The notes under the pieces were generated by a model. It was not told the origin of the DNA, did not search any database, and saw nothing but the letters and a program-made list of their open reading frames with translations. From Flavobacteriaceae bacterium (GTDB lineage: Bacteria > Bacteroidota > Bacteroidia > Flavobacteriales > Flavobacteriaceae), in the NCBI GenBank assembly GCA_026709415.1, contig JAPOSZ010000003.1:105880-169879 (forward strand): DNA of 64,000 bases, in the 5' to 3' direction. The translations under genes and the position numbers were made by a program. How positions within the stretch are numbered: position 1 is the stretch's first letter; the number at the start of each line of letters is the position of its first letter. Below are positions 45,411-55,674 of this stretch, one piece after another.

Positions 45411-45746
45411 TTATTTGTAGAGTTGTAGTTTTTGGGCAAAATAACTGCTGAATTCTTTTAAAACAGCTCCCATTTCTTCATCACTGGTTGCTCTTTTATA
45501 GGTGTCCCCCAAAGTGTCTAAGGTTTGGTGTATGAACATCTTCATTTCATCAACGGGCATCTGTTTAATCCAAAGATCAATTTTAAGCGCCTCTAAATTC
45601 TCGCTATCCCATAAAGAGAGAAGCATCGATGGCGTATTCAGCTTATCAAACCCCTCTTCGGTTGAATCCACTTGGATTTTTGATGGTATTTTATTTTCAT
45701 CCAGAGTGACTGATATGTTAATTTGGTGTTTAGATTCTTTTGACAT
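45411..45746 (-). CDS. gldC: Gliding motility-associated protein GldC
   Basis: 111 residues without signal peptide. It opens HQINISVTLDENKIPSKI and contains DSTEEGFD and TLGDTYKRATSDEEMGAVL, the GldC pattern. By family it is linked to GldB and to the type IX secretion/gliding apparatus. One-base overlap with gldB. Confidence 0.92.
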   Translation of the reverse strand: MSKESKHQINISVTLDENKIPSKIQVDSTEEGFDKLNTPSMLLSLWDSENLEALKIDLWIKQMPVDEMKMFIHQTLDTLGDTYKRATSDEEMGAVLKEFSSYFAQKLQLYK

Positions 45747-46729
45747 TATCTTGGTGGCTTGTAATTAGACAAAATAAACAATTCTTCTTCCTTCAGTTGG
45801 ATAAGCTCGGATAGTGATTTCGAAGGAAAATTTCTTGAAAATGATTTGACAATCTGATAACCCAAGTATTGTCCAATACGAGGGGAAGACTTCGAATCCA
45901 ATTCTAAATAAAATTTGGAATAAGGGGCATCATCTAAAAATCGTCTAGATAAATCCTTGTCGGTGCTATACAACAATTCATTTTCAATAAAATAATGCCA
46001 ACTTAGTCTTTCATATTCTCTTGCCCATTGATACTGTTCTTCGGTATACTCTAGAATGACCTTTAAAGGCGTTTTAGGTAATAGCAATTCCATGACATAT
46101 AGAATTTTTCCTTGATGAATCATTTTCGATACAAAGTTTCTCGATTGAATTGGATCCACGATCTTTTTAGCAAATTCTTCGGCTACTGATGGGACCAAGT
46201 ATTCTTCTGACAAATACATTCTAATATAGTTGTAAATCCCTTGATATAGCCCGTTTTCATTACCCAGAAATGTGTCCAAAGCAATCAAAACAATCGAGTC
46301 CAGATAAACTACTTTGGTCTCATAATCGACTTCACTTGTCAAACCAATGACCTTGGTTGGTGTTTGAACTTCTGGGAAAAAATATTTTATGTGTTGAAAC
46401 AATCGATACATTTCCTCTTCAACATCATGGCTGTCTTGATATTTTTGATTGACTTGATTTTGAATCTTGACAAAGAGTTCATCGGTTCTTTTGGCTTCCC
46501 ATATACTATCCGAAACAGAGCTGTGAAACAAATAAGGATATTGATCTTTCAGCGTTTTTAAAGGCATGTTGATGGTATCAATGAACTTTTGATCAAAACG
46601 AACAAACTCAAAGGGAACTTCAACGTGATGGATTCTTGGCTCTTTCTTACTTTGGCAACCAAATAATCCAAACACCAATAAAAAAAACAAAATCAAGCTA
46701 AGTTGATAAGACGGGATGGTTTTTTGCAA
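45746..46729 (-). CDS. gldB: Gliding motility lipoprotein GldB
   Basis: A 327-residue lipoprotein with signal SLILFFLLVFGLFGC (lipid Cys25). The mature part has VPFEFVRFDQKFIDT, YLVPSVAEEFAKKIVDP and GKILYVMELLLP, typical of GldB, a protein needed for type IX secretion and gliding in Bacteroidota. In an operon with gldC and divergent from nadE. gldC and nadE are the usual neighbours. Confidence 0.93.
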   Translation of the reverse strand: MQKTIPSYQLSLILFFLLVFGLFGCQSKKEPRIHHVEVPFEFVRFDQKFIDTINMPLKTLKDQYPYLFHSSVSDSIWEAKRTDELFVKIQNQVNQKYQDSHDVEEEMYRLFQHIKYFFPEVQTPTKVIGLTSEVDYETKVVYLDSIVLIALDTFLGNENGLYQGIYNYIRMYLSEEYLVPSVAEEFAKKIVDPIQSRNFVSKMIHQGKILYVMELLLPKTPLKVILEYTEEQYQWAREYERLSWHYFIENELLYSTDKDLSRRFLDDAPYSKFYLELDSKSSPRIGQYLGYQIVKSFSRNFPSKSLSELIQLKEEELFILSNYKPPR

Positions 46730-46767
46730 TTGAGTTATAATTTTAGAAACTTTAAATCTAATACACT

Positions 46768-47589
46768 ATGAAGGATTTCAGAATACCGAAAATCAACTCT
46801 CCACAAAAGGCTATTGACCACATTGTAAACTGGCTTGTCGATTATATTGATGCATCTAATTTAAACGGTTTTACAGTCGGAGTATCAGGTGGTGTCGATT
46901 CGGCATTAACATCGACTCTTTGTGCGTTAACAGGCTATAAAACCCTTTGTTTGGAAATGAATATCCATCAAGAAAAGCAACAAGTCAACAGAGCCTTGAG
47001 TCACATTGGTTGGTTGGAGTCAAACTATTCAAATGTTGAAAGCCAATCGGTTAATCTTACCCCTATGTTTGATTCATTTGTTGAACATATGTCTCAATAC
47101 AAACTATCATCTGAACACTTGGATTTATCATTGGCTAATTCTCGTTCAAGACTACGCATGGTTACCCTTTACTATTTCGCAAGCGCCAAACGATATCTAG
47201 TGGTGGGGACAGGAAATAAAGTAGAAGATTTCGGGGTTGGCTTTTTTACAAAATATGGAGATGGTGGTGTGGATATTAGTCCAATTGCTGATTTGCTTAA
47301 ATCCCATGTATACCAATTGGCTTCCTATTTAGGAATTAAAAAGTCAATTCTACAAGCCCACCCTACGGATGGACTTTGGTCGGACCACCGAACAGATCAA
47401 GACCAACTAGGGGTGAATTACGATGCCTTGGAATGGGCCATGAGTCAATCTGAAAAATCAGTGAATCAAAACGAGCTTTCTGATGAAAAACAAACTATTT
47501 TAAACACCTATCAACAATTCCACCAAAAAAACCAACATAAAATGTCTCCGATTCCGATATGTCCTATTCCTAAGGAGATTTTTGAATGA
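46768..47589 (+). CDS. nadE: NAD synthetase (ammonia/glutamine-dependent)
   Basis: A 273-residue N-type ATP pyrophosphatase, last step of NAD synthesis. P-loop GVSGGVDSALTST at 38-50, NSRSRLRMVTLYYFA, VVGTGNKVEDFGVGFFTKYGDGG (given in part), DISPIADLLKSHVY and PTDGLWSDHRTDQDQLG. There is no nitrilase domain, so it uses ammonia or a separate glutaminase. Divergent from gldB, convergent with dnaG. Confidence 0.95.
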   Translation: MKDFRIPKINSPQKAIDHIVNWLVDYIDASNLNGFTVGVSGGVDSALTSTLCALTGYKTLCLEMNIHQEKQQVNRALSHIGWLESNYSNVESQSVNLTPMFDSFVEHMSQYKLSSEHLDLSLANSRSRLRMVTLYYFASAKRYLVVGTGNKVEDFGVGFFTKYGDGGVDISPIADLLKSHVYQLASYLGIKKSILQAHPTDGLWSDHRTDQDQLGVNYDALEWAMSQSEKSVNQNELSDEKQTILNTYQQFHQKNQHKMSPIPICPIPKEIFE

Positions 47590-47594
47590 TTCTG

Positions 47595-49583
47595 TTATAA
47601 AATTCTTTGAAGTTTGTTTGAAATAAGGGTTTTGATATCGGTATATTTTACAATTTTTCGTAATATTTCAATCCCTTCTTTTGACTGAAACGCTCCCTTC
47701 TTAGAGGTTTTATCCAACTGTTTGACTTGATTTTCTAATGCTATAATCTTTTGCTCGATTAACAGTTTTTTTAAACTCAATACATCATCATTGATTTTAA
47801 TCTCGGCCCCTTGATCTATCGTGGGAACTGAAACATTGAATTCATCCCATTTGCTCAATGGATATGCTTCATATTTCATTTGAAAAGCACTCACTCGAGA
47901 GGTGAAGTTGGGATTTTCAGACCCCAATAATCTAAAAAATTCTTCGTCTAGATTGCCTTTGATGTGGCATTGTCGGATTAATAAATCAAAAAGCTGTTGG
48001 TCTAACTCATTTTCATAGAAGAGATTTTCATTTTGAAATATTTTTTCGATTCTTTTGTAGACTTTCGATTTTTGTTTTTCCAATATAAATCCCCCTTTTT
48101 GAGTGGATTCGGTGATCTCATCAAATTCAACTTCTTTCGCCGCATACAAGATCAAATCTTCTAGCAATTCTTCCAAACTCTTTTTTAAACTGTCGCTTTG
48201 ATGTCCTTTATCCTCTGATCTTTCGGGTTGGTTCACTGGTTTTAGTGCCGGTGGAGCAAATTCTCGCTTTTCGAAGCGTTGATTTTTTGAAACTTGTTGA
48301 GCAAGGGCATCGGCTAGATTTCGTTGATCGAGTTCAAAAGTCTTGGCCGTTTTTTTGATGTAAAAATCTCGTTCTATAAAATTAGGAATCACCGCAATGG
48401 AAGCAATGATTTGATTGATCACTTCGGCTTTTTCTACTGGATCGTCCGTTTCTGAAATCCCTAATTGATTGGCCTTGTATTCTATAAAATCATCGGATTG
48501 CGCTTCAAAATAGGCTAGGACATCTTCCAACGTATTTTTTGAAGTGAAACTATCCGGATCTTCACCTTTAGGTAATGCGCAAATTTTAACTTTTAATCCT
48601 TGTTCTAATATCAAATTAATACTTCGAAGTGCAGCTGATTGACCCGCTGAATCACTATCAAATAAAAGAATGACGTTTTTTGTATTATTACCGATTGAGC
48701 GTATTTGTTGGGGTGTTAATGCCGTACCAGCCGAAGCCACGACATTTTTAATTCCCTTTTGGTACATTTTTATCACATCCGTATACCCTTCAACGATGTA
48801 ACAAGCATCTTTAGTTCTAATTTCTTGACGGGCTTGGAATAAGCCATAGAGAAGGTGGCTCTTTTGATACACTTCACTTTCAGACGAGTTGATGTATTTA
48901 GCACCGCCCCATTTAGAGTCCATGATTCTGCCACCAAATCCTGAAGTCCTCCCGGATAGAGAATAAACTGGAAAGATGATTCGATCTCGAAAACGATCAA
49001 TTGTTTGGCCTATTTCTGTGACATACACTAGTCCCAGTTCTTTGACAATTTCTTCTTGAATACCACTTTTTATGGCCTGATCATATTGTTCTTGACGAGC
49101 TTTTGGGGCATAGCCTAAACCAAAGGTTTTAATGGTTTGATCTTCAAACCCCCGATTATGCAGGTAATTCATGGGCATCGCATTAACCTGCGTGTCCCAG
49201 AGTTTTTTTTCATACAACGATTTATAAAAATCCAAGGCGTGTAATAGCCTTTCTCTTCTGTCTAATTTTTCTTTGTCTTGTTGGGAGCTCTTTTCATATT
49301 GAATGGTGATATTATACTTTTTGGCTAGATATTTAATCGCATCAGGCCAAGAAAGTCGCTCATGTTCTTGTAAAAATTTAACTGAATCCCCTCCTTTTCC
49401 AGTGCTAAAGCATTTCCAAATATTTTTTTGAGGTGAAACCACAAAACTGGGAGTCTTTTCGTTCGTAAAAGGGCTCAATGCTTTATAATTCACACCCGCT
49501 TTTTTTAATTGGATAAAATCTTGAATGACATCAACAACATTCGCTGTTTGGTATACCGTTTGTATCGTTTCTCTTTTAATCAC
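47595..49583 (-). CDS. dnaG: DNA primase DnaG, zinc ligands mostly lost
   Basis: A 662-residue primase. The N-terminal zinc-ribbon region reads ALSPFTNEKTPSFVVSP and KCFSTGKGGDSVKFL. Of the usual CHC2 ligands only Cys58 remains; the others are Ser37, Thr40 and Thr61. The TOPRIM core is intact: YIVEGYTDVIKMYQKG (catalytic Glu) and LLFDSDSAGQSA (DxD). A C-terminal DnaB-binding region follows. Loss of these ligands seems to recur in Bacteroidota primases, so it is probably functional. Confidence 0.95.
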   Translation of the reverse strand: MIKRETIQTVYQTANVVDVIQDFIQLKKAGVNYKALSPFTNEKTPSFVVSPQKNIWKCFSTGKGGDSVKFLQEHERLSWPDAIKYLAKKYNITIQYEKSSQQDKEKLDRRERLLHALDFYKSLYEKKLWDTQVNAMPMNYLHNRGFEDQTIKTFGLGYAPKARQEQYDQAIKSGIQEEIVKELGLVYVTEIGQTIDRFRDRIIFPVYSLSGRTSGFGGRIMDSKWGGAKYINSSESEVYQKSHLLYGLFQARQEIRTKDACYIVEGYTDVIKMYQKGIKNVVASAGTALTPQQIRSIGNNTKNVILLFDSDSAGQSAALRSINLILEQGLKVKICALPKGEDPDSFTSKNTLEDVLAYFEAQSDDFIEYKANQLGISETDDPVEKAEVINQIIASIAVIPNFIERDFYIKKTAKTFELDQRNLADALAQQVSKNQRFEKREFAPPALKPVNQPERSEDKGHQSDSLKKSLEELLEDLILYAAKEVEFDEITESTQKGGFILEKQKSKVYKRIEKIFQNENLFYENELDQQLFDLLIRQCHIKGNLDEEFFRLLGSENPNFTSRVSAFQMKYEAYPLSKWDEFNVSVPTIDQGAEIKINDDVLSLKKLLIEQKIIALENQVKQLDKTSKKGAFQSKEGIEILRKIVKYTDIKTLISNKLQRIL

Positions 49584-49613
49584 GTGATAATGGGATTATT
49601 GAATTTATTTGAT

Positions 49614-50591
49614 TTAATATTTACGGTTAATAACGTAGCGTAACATGAGTTCTAAAGCATCTCGATATTCATTTTTAGGATATGTCATTAAAATGCTATG
49701 AGCCGTTTCTTTGTATTGATTCATCTTTTTTAAAGTGTATTGTATGCCACCACTTTCCCTAACAAAATTGATGATTTGTTTGATAACTTCGGGGTTTTTA
49801 CTGTGATTTTTTATAGCATGGACCAACCATTTTTTATTCTTTTTAGAAGCCTTCGAAATGGCATATATCAAAGGCAAGGTCATTTTCTTCTCCCGGATAT
49901 CAATTCCTCGGGGTTTTCCAATTTTTCGAGGTCCATAATCAAATAAATCATCTTTGATTTGAAAACTCATCCCCACGTTTATACCAAATGCTTCCATTTG
50001 CTCGATATCTTTTTGATGGGCATGAACACTAAGCGCCCCCATAGCACAACAAGCCGATAATAAAGCGGCTGTCTTTTGTCGTATGATCTGATAATATTCA
50101 TTTTCTTGAATATTAAAGGTTCGACTTTTTTCCAATTGTAGTAATTCCCCCTCAGCCATTTCTCTCATGGCCGTTGATATGACAGCCAACAAGTCAAAGT
50201 TTTTGGTTTCAGTACAATTTAAAATTCCTCGGGAAAGTAAATAATCACCAACCAACACAGCAATTTTATTTTTCCACAACGCGTTCAATGAATAAAAGTT
50301 TCTTCTCATTTGGCTGTTATCAATCACATCATCATGAACTAGTGTAGCCGTATGTATTAATTCAACGACTGACGCTCCCAAATAGGTTCGATCATTGATT
50401 TGACCGTTACCTAACATTTTAGCCGTCAATAGGGTCAACATAGGGCGCATTTGCTTTCCTTTACGATTGACTATAAAGTAGACAATCCGGTCTAGTAGGG
50501 GCACATTTGACTGCATCGAGCGATAAAAATTCTGCTCGAATTGCTTCATTTCCTTATAAATCGGTTGTTTGATTTTTTCCGCTGGTTTCAT
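49614..50591 (-). CDS. Polyprenyl diphosphate synthase
   Basis: A 325-residue trans-prenyltransferase. The first Asp-rich motif is LVHDDVIDNSQMRR and the second is FQIKDDLFDYG; GKQMRPML and GDYLLSRG are also present. It would make the octaprenyl/heptaprenyl chain for menaquinone; chain length cannot be read from sequence. It starts directly after rlmN, without a gap. Confidence 0.92.
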   Translation of the reverse strand: MKPAEKIKQPIYKEMKQFEQNFYRSMQSNVPLLDRIVYFIVNRKGKQMRPMLTLLTAKMLGNGQINDRTYLGASVVELIHTATLVHDDVIDNSQMRRNFYSLNALWKNKIAVLVGDYLLSRGILNCTETKNFDLLAVISTAMREMAEGELLQLEKSRTFNIQENEYYQIIRQKTAALLSACCAMGALSVHAHQKDIEQMEAFGINVGMSFQIKDDLFDYGPRKIGKPRGIDIREKKMTLPLIYAISKASKKNKKWLVHAIKNHSKNPEVIKQIINFVRESGGIQYTLKKMNQYKETAHSILMTYPKNEYRDALELMLRYVINRKY

Positions 50592-51671
50592 TTATAAAGT
50601 AACGCCCATTTTATTCGCTAGTTGTCCACAAGCTGCATCAATATCACCACCTCTTGATCGACGTATCGTCGAATGAATATTATGCTTCAAAAGAATTTTT
50701 TGATATTGCTCAACAATATTCCAATCGGCTTCTTGAAATCTATCCCCTTCAATAGGATTGTATTCAATAAAATTTACTTTACAAGGGACTTTTTTACAAA
50801 AATCAACTAATTGGTATATATCCTCCATGGTGTCATTGACATTTTTTAATACTAAATATTCAAACGTTATTTTGACATTGGTCTTACGATACCAATAAAC
50901 CAAAGAATCTAGTAATTGAACTAAAGGAAATTTTTCAGAAAAAGGCATGATTTCTTTTCGAATATCTTGGTTTGCAGAATGTAAAGAGACCGCCAAATTC
51001 ACACCAGTATTTTCATCAGCCAGTCGACAGATCAATTTGGGAATGCCCGAAGTGGATACTGTGAATCGTCCCGGGGACATATTCAATCCATCGGTTGAAG
51101 TCATCAAACCAAGACTACTAATTACATTATTGAAATTCATTAGTGGCTCTCCCATGCCCATGAAAACCACATTGGTGACGGGGGTTTGGAAATAATGAAA
51201 GCTTTTCGATTGAAGAAATTGAACTTGTTGATATATTTCCCACCAATAAAGATTTCTAATGCGTTTCATTTTTGCAGTGGCACAAAACCGACAATCCAAA
51301 CTACAACCAACTTGTGAAGAAATACAAACCGTCACTCTATTTTCAGTGGGGATTAAAACGGATTCTATCAGATGTCGATCTGGCAATTTAAACGCAAACT
51401 TGATCGTTTTATCTGCGCTGATTTGATACTGATGAATTTGAATATTGCGCAATTCAAAATGCTGTTGCAGTTGTGTTCTCAACTCTGATGGGAGATTCGT
51501 CATCTGGGCGAACGAATCTATGTTTTTTTGCCAAAGCCACTGGTCAATTTGTGACTTACGAAAAGAAGGTTGATTCGCTGTTTTTACAAAGTTTTCCAAA
51601 TCAGAAACCGTTGCATCTCGAATGTTTGGTTTTTGATTATTCAAAGTTGTGGCTGTGCAATTCAGCTTCAA
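50592..51671 (-). CDS. rlmN: Dual-specificity rRNA/tRNA (adenine-C2) methyltransferase RlmN
   Basis: A 359-residue radical-SAM enzyme methylating A2503 of 23S rRNA and A37 of some tRNAs. Radical-SAM cysteines are in GCSLDCRFCATAK. It also has VFMGMGEPLMNFNNV, RFTVSTSGIP, NLAVSLHSANQ and the C-terminal GGDIDAACGQLAN with the methyl-accepting Cys. Followed directly by the polyprenyl synthase. Confidence 0.96.
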   Translation of the reverse strand: MKLNCTATTLNNQKPNIRDATVSDLENFVKTANQPSFRKSQIDQWLWQKNIDSFAQMTNLPSELRTQLQQHFELRNIQIHQYQISADKTIKFAFKLPDRHLIESVLIPTENRVTVCISSQVGCSLDCRFCATAKMKRIRNLYWWEIYQQVQFLQSKSFHYFQTPVTNVVFMGMGEPLMNFNNVISSLGLMTSTDGLNMSPGRFTVSTSGIPKLICRLADENTGVNLAVSLHSANQDIRKEIMPFSEKFPLVQLLDSLVYWYRKTNVKITFEYLVLKNVNDTMEDIYQLVDFCKKVPCKVNFIEYNPIEGDRFQEADWNIVEQYQKILLKHNIHSTIRRSRGGDIDAACGQLANKMGVTL

Positions 51672-51885
51672 TTAGGTGATTGTTTTTGTTGCTTCCTATA
51701 ATGATACTCATTCTTCAATCAAGTTAAATGAACACCATGTCTGACCAATGACTAATTTGACCGTAATAACAATCTTACGATTCCCACTAATGGCCTATCA
51801 TAGAAAGCCATCGTCTAAAAGCAAAATTACATGACTCCATCACAAATCAACTTTGAAAAAGTTGAAACTAAATTATGGAGATGTA

Positions 51886-52941
51886 TTATATGATGATCAT
51901 CGCATCACCATACGAGTTGAAACGATATTTTTCTTCTTTGGCGATATCATAAATATTCATAGTTTCTTCATAACCAACAAATGCTGCAACCATCATTAAA
52001 ATGGTTGATTTTGGTCTATGAAAATTAGTAACCAAAGAATCTGCAATAGAAAAATTATAAGGGGGATATATGAATTTATTAGTCCATCCTCTGTAGGCAT
52101 TCAGGGTTCCAGAAGTCGAAACTGATGATTCTAATCCACGTATTACCGTGGTTCCAATAGCACAAATTCTTTTTTTATTGCCTTTGGCATCATTGACCAT
52201 ATCCGCAGTTTCTTGACTAATAATAACTTCTTCAGAATCCATCTTGTGTTTGGATAAGTCTTCGACATCCACAGGACGAAAAGTACCTTGACTAATATGC
52301 AAAGTCATATCAGCTATTTTGACGCCTTTAATTTCTAAACGTTTTAATAATTGTTTTGAAAAATGTAATCCAGCCGTTGGTGCTGCCACAGCACCAGGAT
52401 TTTTAGCATAAATGGTTTGATATCGCTTTTTATCCTCTTCGTCGGCTGCTCTTTTGATATAGGTGGGAAGAGGGACATTGCCCAAATATTCAATTTTTTT
52501 TCTGTAGTCTTCATATTCTCCAGCAAATAAAAATCGAAGTGTTCGGCCTCTAGATGTCGTATTATCAATCACTTCGGCCTCTAAACTCACATCGTCTTTA
52601 TTGAAATAAAGTTTGTTTCCAATTCTAATCTTTCGAGCAGGATCCACTAAAATGTCCCAAAGTTTCTGTTCTTTACTTAATTCTCTTAAAAGGGTCACTT
52701 GGATTTTCGCCCCTGTTTTTTCTTTTTCTGCCATTAATTCGGCAGCAAAAACTTTGGTGTCATTTCGAACTAGCACATCTCCTTCTTCAAAATAATCTTT
52801 AAAATCAGAAAATTTTTTATGTTCTATTTTTTTAGATTGCCGATGATATACCAAAAGTCTAGATTGGTCCCTGAAATCAGTGGGGTGTTGAGCCACTAAT
52901 TCTTTCGGTAATTCATAAATGTATTTAGACAGTTTTTTCAT
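51886..52941 (-). CDS. queA: S-adenosylmethionine:tRNA ribosyltransferase-isomerase
   Basis: 351 residues, penultimate step of queuosine synthesis. It shows [80 protein letters not shown] and [19 protein letters not shown]. Complete length. The 214-base gap upstream, before rlmN, holds nothing I recognise. Confidence 0.96.
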   Translation of the reverse strand: MKKLSKYIYELPKELVAQHPTDFRDQSRLLVYHRQSKKIEHKKFSDFKDYFEEGDVLVRNDTKVFAAELMAEKEKTGAKIQVTLLRELSKEQKLWDILVDPARKIRIGNKLYFNKDDVSLEAEVIDNTTSRGRTLRFLFAGEYEDYRKKIEYLGNVPLPTYIKRAADEEDKKRYQTIYAKNPGAVAAPTAGLHFSKQLLKRLEIKGVKIADMTLHISQGTFRPVDVEDLSKHKMDSEEVIISQETADMVNDAKGNKKRICAIGTTVIRGLESSVSTSGTLNAYRGWTNKFIYPPYNFSIADSLVTNFHRPKSTILMMVAAFVGYEETMNIYDIAKEEKYRFNSYGDAMIII

Positions 52942-53005
52942 AGATATTTTAGGGGTTCGAATATACTAACTTGACGGCTTGTATAGCTGGAAATTTCTTT
53001 ACAGA

Positions 53006-54244
53006 TTAAGCCATTTCAAATTGGAGTTTTTGGATATCGGTCCAGTATTGAGGATAGGATTTAGAAACCACTTTAACATCGTTAATCCGAATAGGAACTA
53101 AAATACCCAAAGTAGCAAAAGCCATAGCCATCCGATGATCATCATAGGTGTCAATAGCGACATGGCGATGGATAGGAATCGTTCTAGGAGATAGTTTTAA
53201 AGAATTTTCATTGACTTCTATTTGAGCTCCAAGTTTTGATAATTCGGTTTTAAGTGCTTCTAAACGATCTGTTTCTTTGATTTTTAGGGTATGTAAGCCT
53301 TTCAGGTGGCAACCTATTTTCAAACCAAAACAAGTTACAGCAATGGTTTGAGCTAGATCTGGAGTATCTGAAAGGTTTAACTCCATGGTATGATTAAAAC
53401 CTTTTTTTTCTTTTCTCTTGGTCAATACGATTTGACCATCATTAAATAAAGTATGAACGCCTAATTGAGTATAAATTCTTGCCACATGCGAATCCCCTTG
53501 TATAGATTTCTGGTAAAAAGAAGATAATTTCAATTCTGATTCTGAATGTTTAGATAATGCCATTAGACTATAATGGTAAGAGGCTGAACTCCAATCTGAT
53601 TCAATATTCAAGTATTCAACTTGGGATTTATTGAAAGGCCAAATTTTAATTTTATTATTAACAAAAGTGGATTTTATTCCTATACTTTCCAAGGTGTATT
53701 GAGTCAATAAGATATATGGTCTTGAAGTTACTTTTCCAATTAACTGAATTTCTAATCCATTTTTCAAGTAACCTCCAATGAGCATTAATGAAGAGATATA
53801 TTGACTTGAGGTGTTGGCCTGTAGACTCACTTTTGAATCCCATTGATCAACAGGTCTGATTTCAAGCGGTGGAAATCCTTTTTTGTTTTTGTAACTGATA
53901 TTGGCTCCCATCGAGTTTAAAGCATCTACCAATATAGAAATAGGTCTTTGCTGCATCCTTTTTGACCCCGTAAGAATTAGGGCATCTTTGGCTTTCAATG
54001 CAAAATAGGATGTGAGAAATCTCATGGAGGTTCCGGCATGCTGAACATCAACAATTCCTCGGCTGGTTTCTAATGCTTTAATTAAAACATTGGTGTCATC
54101 CGAAGTGGAAAGATTGTTCAATCTTAAATCCAAATCAAATAGCTTTAAAAGCGTCAATAGTCGGTTCGACTGACTTTTAGAACCCGTGATATCGAGAACC
54201 CCATTTAGTGGTTTTTCTTCAGGATATGATAAACTTATGTTCAA
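53006..54244 (-). CDS. aroA: 3-phosphoshikimate 1-carboxyvinyltransferase
   Basis: A 412-residue EPSP synthase of the shikimate pathway. It has ITGSKSQSNRLLTLL (the SKS phosphate site), DVQHAGTSMRFLTSYFA, ANTSSQYISSLML, LNLSDTPDLAQTIAVTC, LKIKETDRLEALKTELSKLG and DTYDDHRMAMAFA. It lies 2 bases after the MazG-like gene. Confidence 0.95.
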   Translation of the reverse strand: MNISLSYPEEKPLNGVLDITGSKSQSNRLLTLLKLFDLDLRLNNLSTSDDTNVLIKALETSRGIVDVQHAGTSMRFLTSYFALKAKDALILTGSKRMQQRPISILVDALNSMGANISYKNKKGFPPLEIRPVDQWDSKVSLQANTSSQYISSLMLIGGYLKNGLEIQLIGKVTSRPYILLTQYTLESIGIKSTFVNNKIKIWPFNKSQVEYLNIESDWSSASYHYSLMALSKHSESELKLSSFYQKSIQGDSHVARIYTQLGVHTLFNDGQIVLTKRKEKKGFNHTMELNLSDTPDLAQTIAVTCFGLKIGCHLKGLHTLKIKETDRLEALKTELSKLGAQIEVNENSLKLSPRTIPIHRHVAIDTYDDHRMAMAFATLGILVPIRINDVKVVSKSYPQYWTDIQKLQFEMA

Positions 54245-54246
54245 AT

Positions 54247-54576
54247 CTATTTTTTGAGTTTTTTATTGTTATGATGTCGGAATTTGTCCCGATTGGTTTT
54301 AATTTCTAATTTTTCTTGAAATTTTTTTTCTAAATCGATACTTGTTTGATTGGCCAAACAAAGAACAACAAAAACAACATCGGCAAGTTCTTGACCTAAA
54401 TCAAGATTTTTGTCAGATTCTTTTTCAGACTGCTCTCCATACTTTCTCGCTATAATTCGAGCCACTTCACCCACTTCTTCCGTTAATTGAGCCATATTGG
54501 TTAATTCATTAAAATATCGGACACCATGTTTTTCAATCCATTGCTGTACTTGATTTTGAGCGATTTTTAAACTCAT
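54247..54576 (-). CDS. MazG-like nucleotide pyrophosphohydrolase
   Basis: A 109-residue all-alpha NTP pyrophosphatase. It shows YFNELTNMAQLTEEVGEVARI (the E-x2-E metal site) and DLGQELADVVFVVLCLANQ (the E-x2-D site). Such enzymes remove non-canonical nucleotides. A lysine-rich tail ends the protein. It sits between obg and aroA. Confidence 0.9.
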   Translation of the reverse strand: MSLKIAQNQVQQWIEKHGVRYFNELTNMAQLTEEVGEVARIIARKYGEQSEKESDKNLDLGQELADVVFVVLCLANQTSIDLEKKFQEKLEIKTNRDKFRHHNNKKLKK

Positions 54577-54591
54577 TTTTTTGATTAAAAC

Positions 54592-55674
54592 TTAAATGGG
54601 TTGATATTGTTTTTTTGAAAATAAATCACCATTATCACAATTTATATGCTGTTTCTGGGCTTGTTTTGGTTGAGAATATTGTAGTAGTTGCCACATGATC
54701 TCTTTTAACACTCCCAGATTATAATTTAAGTGACTACTGATGACCAAAGATGGCATATCAGGAAATTTTAATTGAAAAGATTTGAGAATTTGACTGTATT
54801 CATCAGGAGCTAATAAATCTGATTTTGTCAATACGACAGCTTGAGATTTATCCGTCAATTCTTTATTGTATTGTTTTAATTCGTGGGTTAAATCGTTAAA
54901 CACTTGTACAACGTTTTGAGATTCTAAAGAAATCAAGTATAATAAAATCGAATTTCGTTCAATATGTCTTAGAAAATGGTGACCCAATCCTTTTCCATTT
55001 GAGGCCCCTTGAATAATCCCAGGGATATCAGCCATAACAAAAGAATGATGTTCTTTATAAGGAACAATTCCCAAATTGGGCTTTAGGGTCGTGAATTCAT
55101 AATCAGCAATTTTAGGTTTTGCTTTTGTGAGCTTAGACAAAAGAGTTGATTTTCCTGCATTGGGAAGTCCTACAAGTCCTACATCCGCTAATACTTTTAA
55201 TTCCAATATATATTGCTTTTCTTGTCCTTTTTCTCCCTGTTGTGCATATTTTGGCGATTGATTAACAGACGTTCGAAAGTACCAATTTCCTTTACCTCCT
55301 CTACCTCCATGGACTAATATTTCCAACTGATTTTCTTTCGAAATGTCAAGTACCGCTTGATGGTTTTCTTTACTTCTGACAATGGTTCCCATGGGTACTT
55401 CTATGGTAAGATCTTGACCTTGTTGACCTGTTTTTTTTTTGCCAGAACCATGATCTCCATGTTGGGCTTTAAAATGTTTTTTAAATTTAAATGGATACAG
55501 TGTCCAAATGTGTTTATTGGCTTTGATGTATACATGACCTCCACGACCGCCATCTCCGCCATCGGGACCTCCTTTGGGGATGAACTTTTCTCTTCGAAAA
55601 TGAGTTGATCCATTACCTCCATTACCCGACTGCACATTGATATGCACATAATCCACAAAGTTTCCTTTGATCAT
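54592..55674 (-). CDS. obg: GTPase Obg/CgtA
   Basis: A 360-residue Obg GTPase in ribosome assembly and stress control. The Gly-rich OBG fold occupies 1-158 (GGNGSTHFRREKFIPKGGPDGG region). The G domain has GLPNAGKSTLLSKLT, YEFTTLKPNLG, VMADIPGIIQGAS and LTKSDLL. There is no extra OCT domain; the tail is short and polar. Overlaps adk by 4 bases. Confidence 0.96.
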   Translation of the reverse strand: MIKGNFVDYVHINVQSGNGGNGSTHFRREKFIPKGGPDGGDGGRGGHVYIKANKHIWTLYPFKFKKHFKAQHGDHGSGKKKTGQQGQDLTIEVPMGTIVRSKENHQAVLDISKENQLEILVHGGRGGKGNWYFRTSVNQSPKYAQQGEKGQEKQYILELKVLADVGLVGLPNAGKSTLLSKLTKAKPKIADYEFTTLKPNLGIVPYKEHHSFVMADIPGIIQGASNGKGLGHHFLRHIERNSILLYLISLESQNVVQVFNDLTHELKQYNKELTDKSQAVVLTKSDLLAPDEYSQILKSFQLKFPDMPSLVISSHLNYNLGVLKEIMWQLLQYSQPKQAQKQHINCDNGDLFSKKQYQPI

